A DNA stretch of 64,000 bases from DATFES01 sp035457725 (GTDB taxonomy: Bacteria; Pseudomonadota; Alphaproteobacteria; CACIAM-22H2), in assembly GCA_035457725.1 (NCBI GenBank), contig DATIBC010000092.1, positions 5,420-69,419 of the forward strand, in the 5' to 3' direction. Positions 61,582 to 64,000 of the stretch are shown in pieces (positions within the stretch are counted from its first letter, which is position 1; each line of letters starts with the position of its first letter). The position numbers and the translations under genes were made by a program. Below the pieces are notes generated by a model, which saw nothing but the letters and a program-made list of their open reading frames with translations, had not been told where the DNA came from and did not search any database.

Positions 61582-62835
61582 ATGAGCCAAACCCTGATCG
61601 CACAAAACCTCCGTATTGACGGCGATCGCCTGTGGCGAAGTCTCATGGAGTTGGCGCAAATCGGCGCCACGGTGAAGGGCGGCGTGTGCCGGCTGGCGTT
61701 GACCGATCTCGACAAACAGGCGCGGGAATTGTTCATCGGCTGGGCCAAAGCGGCCGGCTGTTCCGTTCAAGTCGACAAGATGGGAAACATCTTCGCGCGA
61801 CGCGCGGGCAGCGACGATGCAGCACCTCCGGTGATGACGGGAAGCCATATCGACAGCCAGCCCACCGGCGGCAAGTTCGACGGCGCCTACGGCGTGCTTG
61901 CCGGGCTCGAAGTTATACGCTCGTTGAACGATCTCGGCATCAAGACGCGCGCCCCGGTCGAAGTCGTGGTGTGGACGAATGAGGAGGGCTCGCGGTTTGC
62001 TCCGGCGATGGTCGGCTCTGGCGTGTTCGCGGGAATTTTCGATCTCGCCTACGGCCGCGCCCGCGCCGACATCGAAGGCAAGACGATCGGCGACGAGCTT
62101 CGACGCATCGGTTTCGACGGCCCCGCCGAGCCGGGTGGCCGCGCGGTCGGCGCCTATTTCGAGGCGCATATCGAGCAGGGTCCGATTCTTGAGGCCGAAA
62201 GGAAAACGATCGGCGTCGTCAGCGGCGCGCAAGGCCAACGCTGGTACGAGATCGTCGTCACAGGGGCCGAAGGCCACGCTGGACCGACGCCGATGACGGC
62301 GCGCAAGGATGCGCTGGTCGCGGCGGCGCGAATGATCGTCGGGGTCAATCGCATCGGTCTGGCCCACAAGCCGCACGGGCGCGCCACGGTCGGAATGGTT
62401 CAGGTCAGCCCAAATTCACGGAACACCATTCCCGGCAAGGTCTTCTTCACGGTCGACTTTCGCAATCCGTTCGACGACGACCTGGCCAAAATGGACGACG
62501 AATTGCGCGTCGTCTGCACGAAGATCGCCGACGAACTCAACCTGAGGCTCGATCTACAACAAATCTGGTACTTCGCGCCGACGCCATTTGATAAGGGCTG
62601 CATCGGCAATGTCCGTGACGCCGCCGAGCGGGCTGGTTATGCCCACATGGATATCATCAGCGGCGCCGGTCACGATGCCGTCTACGTTGCCAAGGTCGCG
62701 CCCACGGCCATGATCTTCATTCCCTGCGAGGGCGGCATCAGTCACAACGAGATCGAAAACGCGGCCAAGGACGACATCGCCGCCGGGGCCAACGTGCTGA
62801 TGCACGCGATACTCGCGCGGGCCGGCGTGACATAG
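61582..62835 (+). CDS. N-carbamoyl-L-amino-acid hydrolase / ureido hydrolase (M20), copy 2
   Basis: A 417-residue paralogue of the gene at 50678, sharing GGVCRLALTD, TGSHIDSQPTGGKFDG and TNEEGSRFAP, with HIEQGP and GGISHNE completing the metal sites. GAEGHAGPTPM is in the dimerisation domain. Start at 61582 has GGGAA eight bases before it; ATGs at 61546 (overlapping the amidase stop) and 61567 are alternatives. It probably releases ammonia and CO2 from a ureido acid such as N-carbamoyl-beta-alanine or allantoate. Confidence 0.88.
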   Translation: MSQTLIAQNLRIDGDRLWRSLMELAQIGATVKGGVCRLALTDLDKQARELFIGWAKAAGCSVQVDKMGNIFARRAGSDDAAPPVMTGSHIDSQPTGGKFDGAYGVLAGLEVIRSLNDLGIKTRAPVEVVVWTNEEGSRFAPAMVGSGVFAGIFDLAYGRARADIEGKTIGDELRRIGFDGPAEPGGRAVGAYFEAHIEQGPILEAERKTIGVVSGAQGQRWYEIVVTGAEGHAGPTPMTARKDALVAAARMIVGVNRIGLAHKPHGRATVGMVQVSPNSRNTIPGKVFFTVDFRNPFDDDLAKMDDELRVVCTKIADELNLRLDLQQIWYFAPTPFDKGCIGNVRDAAERAGYAHMDIISGAGHDAVYVAKVAPTAMIFIPCEGGISHNEIENAAKDDIAAGANVLMHAILARAGVT

Positions 62836-62852
62836 AAACGGCGATCGCCGAG

Positions 62853-63575
62853 GTGGCGACGCAAATCGCTCGCGGTTCGCGCCTTGGCGTCGGGGTACGT
62901 CGCCTTGGCCGCTTGGCGTTTAAATTGGCCGCGTGGCTGATCGCAATATGGCTCGGTCTGATCGTGCTCTATCGCTGGGTCGATCCGCCCATCACCCCGC
63001 TCATGGTCCTCCGCATGGCCGAGGGAGCCGGGATCGACCACCGGACACGCCCGCTCGAGCAAATCGCTCCCGCGCTGGCGCGATCAGTCATCGCCGCCGA
63101 GGACAATCGCTTCTGCATGCATCGAGGCATCGACTGGTCGGCCGTCGGAGAGGCAATCGAAGAGTTCCATGACGATGGCCGATTGCGCGGAGCGAGCACG
63201 ATCACCATGCAGCTCGCACGCAACCTGTTCCTCTGGCCTGGCGGCGGCGTGGCTCGTAAGGCAATCGAGGCGCCGATCGCGCTCACCATTGACGCCTTGT
63301 GGCCGAAATACCGCATCGTCGAGGTCTATCTAAACGTCGTCGAATGGGGACCGGGTATCTACGGCGCCGAAGCGGCCGCTCACGTCCATTTCCGCAAGTC
63401 GGCGGCGCGCCTGTCTAGGCGCGAAGCGGCAATTCTGGCCGCCGTACTGCCGAATCCACGTCGCTGGTCGGCCGGTCAGCCTTCCGCATACATCGTTGAG
63501 CGAGCGCACCGCATTGCGTCGCGGATAGACATGCTGGGCGATTTGCTCGCCTGCGCACAAGCTCGGGCCAAATAG
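62853..63575 (+). CDS. mtgA: monofunctional peptidoglycan glycosyltransferase
   Basis: A 240-residue GT51 enzyme has one N-terminal transmembrane segment (about 22-42) and a periplasmic catalytic domain. The catalytic Glu83 lies in AAEDNRFCMHRG and the second motif RGASTITMQLARN follows. It polymerises lipid II without a transpeptidase domain. GTG 62853 starts 17 bases after the M20 gene, so it may be read through although the role is unrelated. Its 3' side is an AT-rich, hairpin-rich region. Confidence 0.93.
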   Translation: MATQIARGSRLGVGVRRLGRLAFKLAAWLIAIWLGLIVLYRWVDPPITPLMVLRMAEGAGIDHRTRPLEQIAPALARSVIAAEDNRFCMHRGIDWSAVGEAIEEFHDDGRLRGASTITMQLARNLFLWPGGGVARKAIEAPIALTIDALWPKYRIVEVYLNVVEWGPGIYGAEAAAHVHFRKSAARLSRREAAILAAVLPNPRRWSAGQPSAYIVERAHRIASRIDMLGDLLACAQARAK

Positions 63576-63619
63576 CGTTAATATCTTTGCCGGGCTGAAA
63601 GATGCGCCAAAAGGCTCCT

Positions 63620-63664
63620 AAATCCACATAAACTGATGTAATTATGCAACATACTCGTGGATTT
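63620..63664. repeat. Inverted repeat AAATCCAC...GTGGATTT
   Basis: A perfect eight-base inverted repeat at 63620-63627 and 63657-63664 encloses 29 AT-rich bases downstream of mtgA, and the right arm runs into TTTTT. It might end mtgA transcription weakly or be an operator for the outer-membrane gene. Confidence 0.45.
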
Positions 63665-63667
63665 TTC

Positions 63668-63749
63668 GGAAAGTGACTTTCCTAGCGCTTAAAAACACGA
63701 CAACTTGACGGGGAATACAAGAACACAAGCAGGGTTTCAATCCCGCTTG
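63668..63749 (+). promoter_or_regulatory. Palindrome and leader hairpin before outer-membrane protein gene
   Basis: A palindrome GGAAAGT-G-ACTTTCC occupies 63668-63682. A second hairpin pairs CAAGC-A-GGG (63726-63734) with CCC-GCTTG (63742-63749) around TTTCAAT, with one bulge. The latter is placed in the probable 5' untranslated leader, as is common for mRNA stability or small-RNA control of outer-membrane genes. Neither has been shown to function. Confidence 0.45.
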
Positions 63750-63787
63750 ACGAGGCAAGAATGTCGAAGATTCAAGGGGATACAAAA

Positions 63788-64000
63788 ATGATCGCTCGAC
63801 TGGGGTTCCTCACCACCGCGTTGCTTTGCGCGGTGTCCGCGACAGCGCTGGCGCAGACGACGTCCGGCTTTTATGTCGGCGGCGGCGGCGGCGTGAATTG
63901 GACCGAAGATTCCGATTTCACCGCCAACGATCCGAGCGTGCCGTTCAACGCCACTGGCGAGCTGCAGTTCGACACCGGCTGGGCCGCGGTCGGGCAGGTT
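63788..64000 (+). CDS. Outer-membrane beta-barrel protein (partial, C-terminus off window)
   Basis: The first 71 codons of an exported protein open with MIARLGFLTTALLCAVSAT and a signal peptidase site at ALAQ near residue 23. The mature start GFYVGGGGGVNWTEDSDF resembles OmpA/Omp25-type eight-strand beta-barrel porins of alphaproteobacteria, with alternating aromatic residues in the first strand. The rest lies past the right edge, so the family is not certain. The gene has a long hairpin-containing leader. Confidence 0.7.
   Translation, partial: MIARLGFLTTALLCAVSATALAQTTSGFYVGGGGGVNWTEDSDFTANDPSVPFNATGELQFDTGWAAVGQV

Noticed and set aside
1..64000. CRISPR array, tRNA, rRNA or insertion sequence
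   Set aside because: No regularly spaced repeats, T-loop-like clusters, rRNA motifs or transposase reading frames were found by eye.

Overview
The window is a GC-rich, densely packed bacterial chromosome segment with short intergenic gaps and many 4-base start/stop overlaps (ATGA, GTGA, TTGA). Gene content fits an alphaproteobacterium, perhaps a soil or plant-associated Rhodospirillales- or Rhizobiales-like lineage: PdeM/Lhr repair pair, PF04392-type binding protein, FNR-type box before hemN, GtrA/GtrB-like proteins and many ABC/TRAP uptake systems. The lineage is inferred from family content, not from a phylogenetic marker. I see no rRNA, tRNA, IS element, prophage or CRISPR array.

Layout. 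0-5.4 kb: partial ABC binding protein, inositol catabolism genes iolE-iolD divergent from iolG and an SDR. 5.4-9.9 kb: acyl-CoA ligase, acyl-CoA dehydrogenase and a NicX-like non-heme iron oxygenase candidate, divergent from a MarR regulator over a strong palindromic operator. 9.9-14.7 kb: envelope glycosylation genes (GtrA, GT39, GtrB-like GT2, HpnK/YdjC deacetylase, methyltransferase). 14.7-26.4 kb: nicotinamidase and periplasmic 5'-nucleotidase divergent from a nine-gene nucleoside uptake and salvage operon (BMP-type ABC transporter, cdd, PNP, deoC, deoA, deoB). 26.4-28 kb: secreted HExxH protein and DUF3108 protein. 28-32.6 kb: branched-chain-amino-acid-type ABC transporter with a fused LivM-LivG protein. 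32.7-38.4 kb: lipoprotein lipase-like hydrolase, UlaG-like metallo-hydrolase, small protein, PdeM and the Lhr-family helicase. 38.4-43.1 kb: hutH, small zinc-ribbon protein, LysR/SDR pair, pirin. 43.4-47.6 kb: TRAP transporter and acetamidase/formamidase. 47.7-49.7 kb: hemN with an FNR box and a winged-helix/RMF-like fusion protein.

49.7-62.8 kb is the most interesting block. An eight-gene minus-strand operon encodes a peptide-type ABC transporter, 2,3-diaminopropionate ammonia-lyase, an M20 N-carbamoyl-amino-acid/allantoate amidohydrolase and an N-carbamoyl-D-amino-acid hydrolase. Divergent to it run a COG3964 amidohydrolase, an amidase and a second M20 carbamoylase. Together they look like uptake and stepwise nitrogen release from a ureide or carbamoylated amino acid, with diaminopropionate as a likely intermediate. 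The window ends with mtgA, a hairpin-rich leader and the start of an outer-membrane beta-barrel protein.
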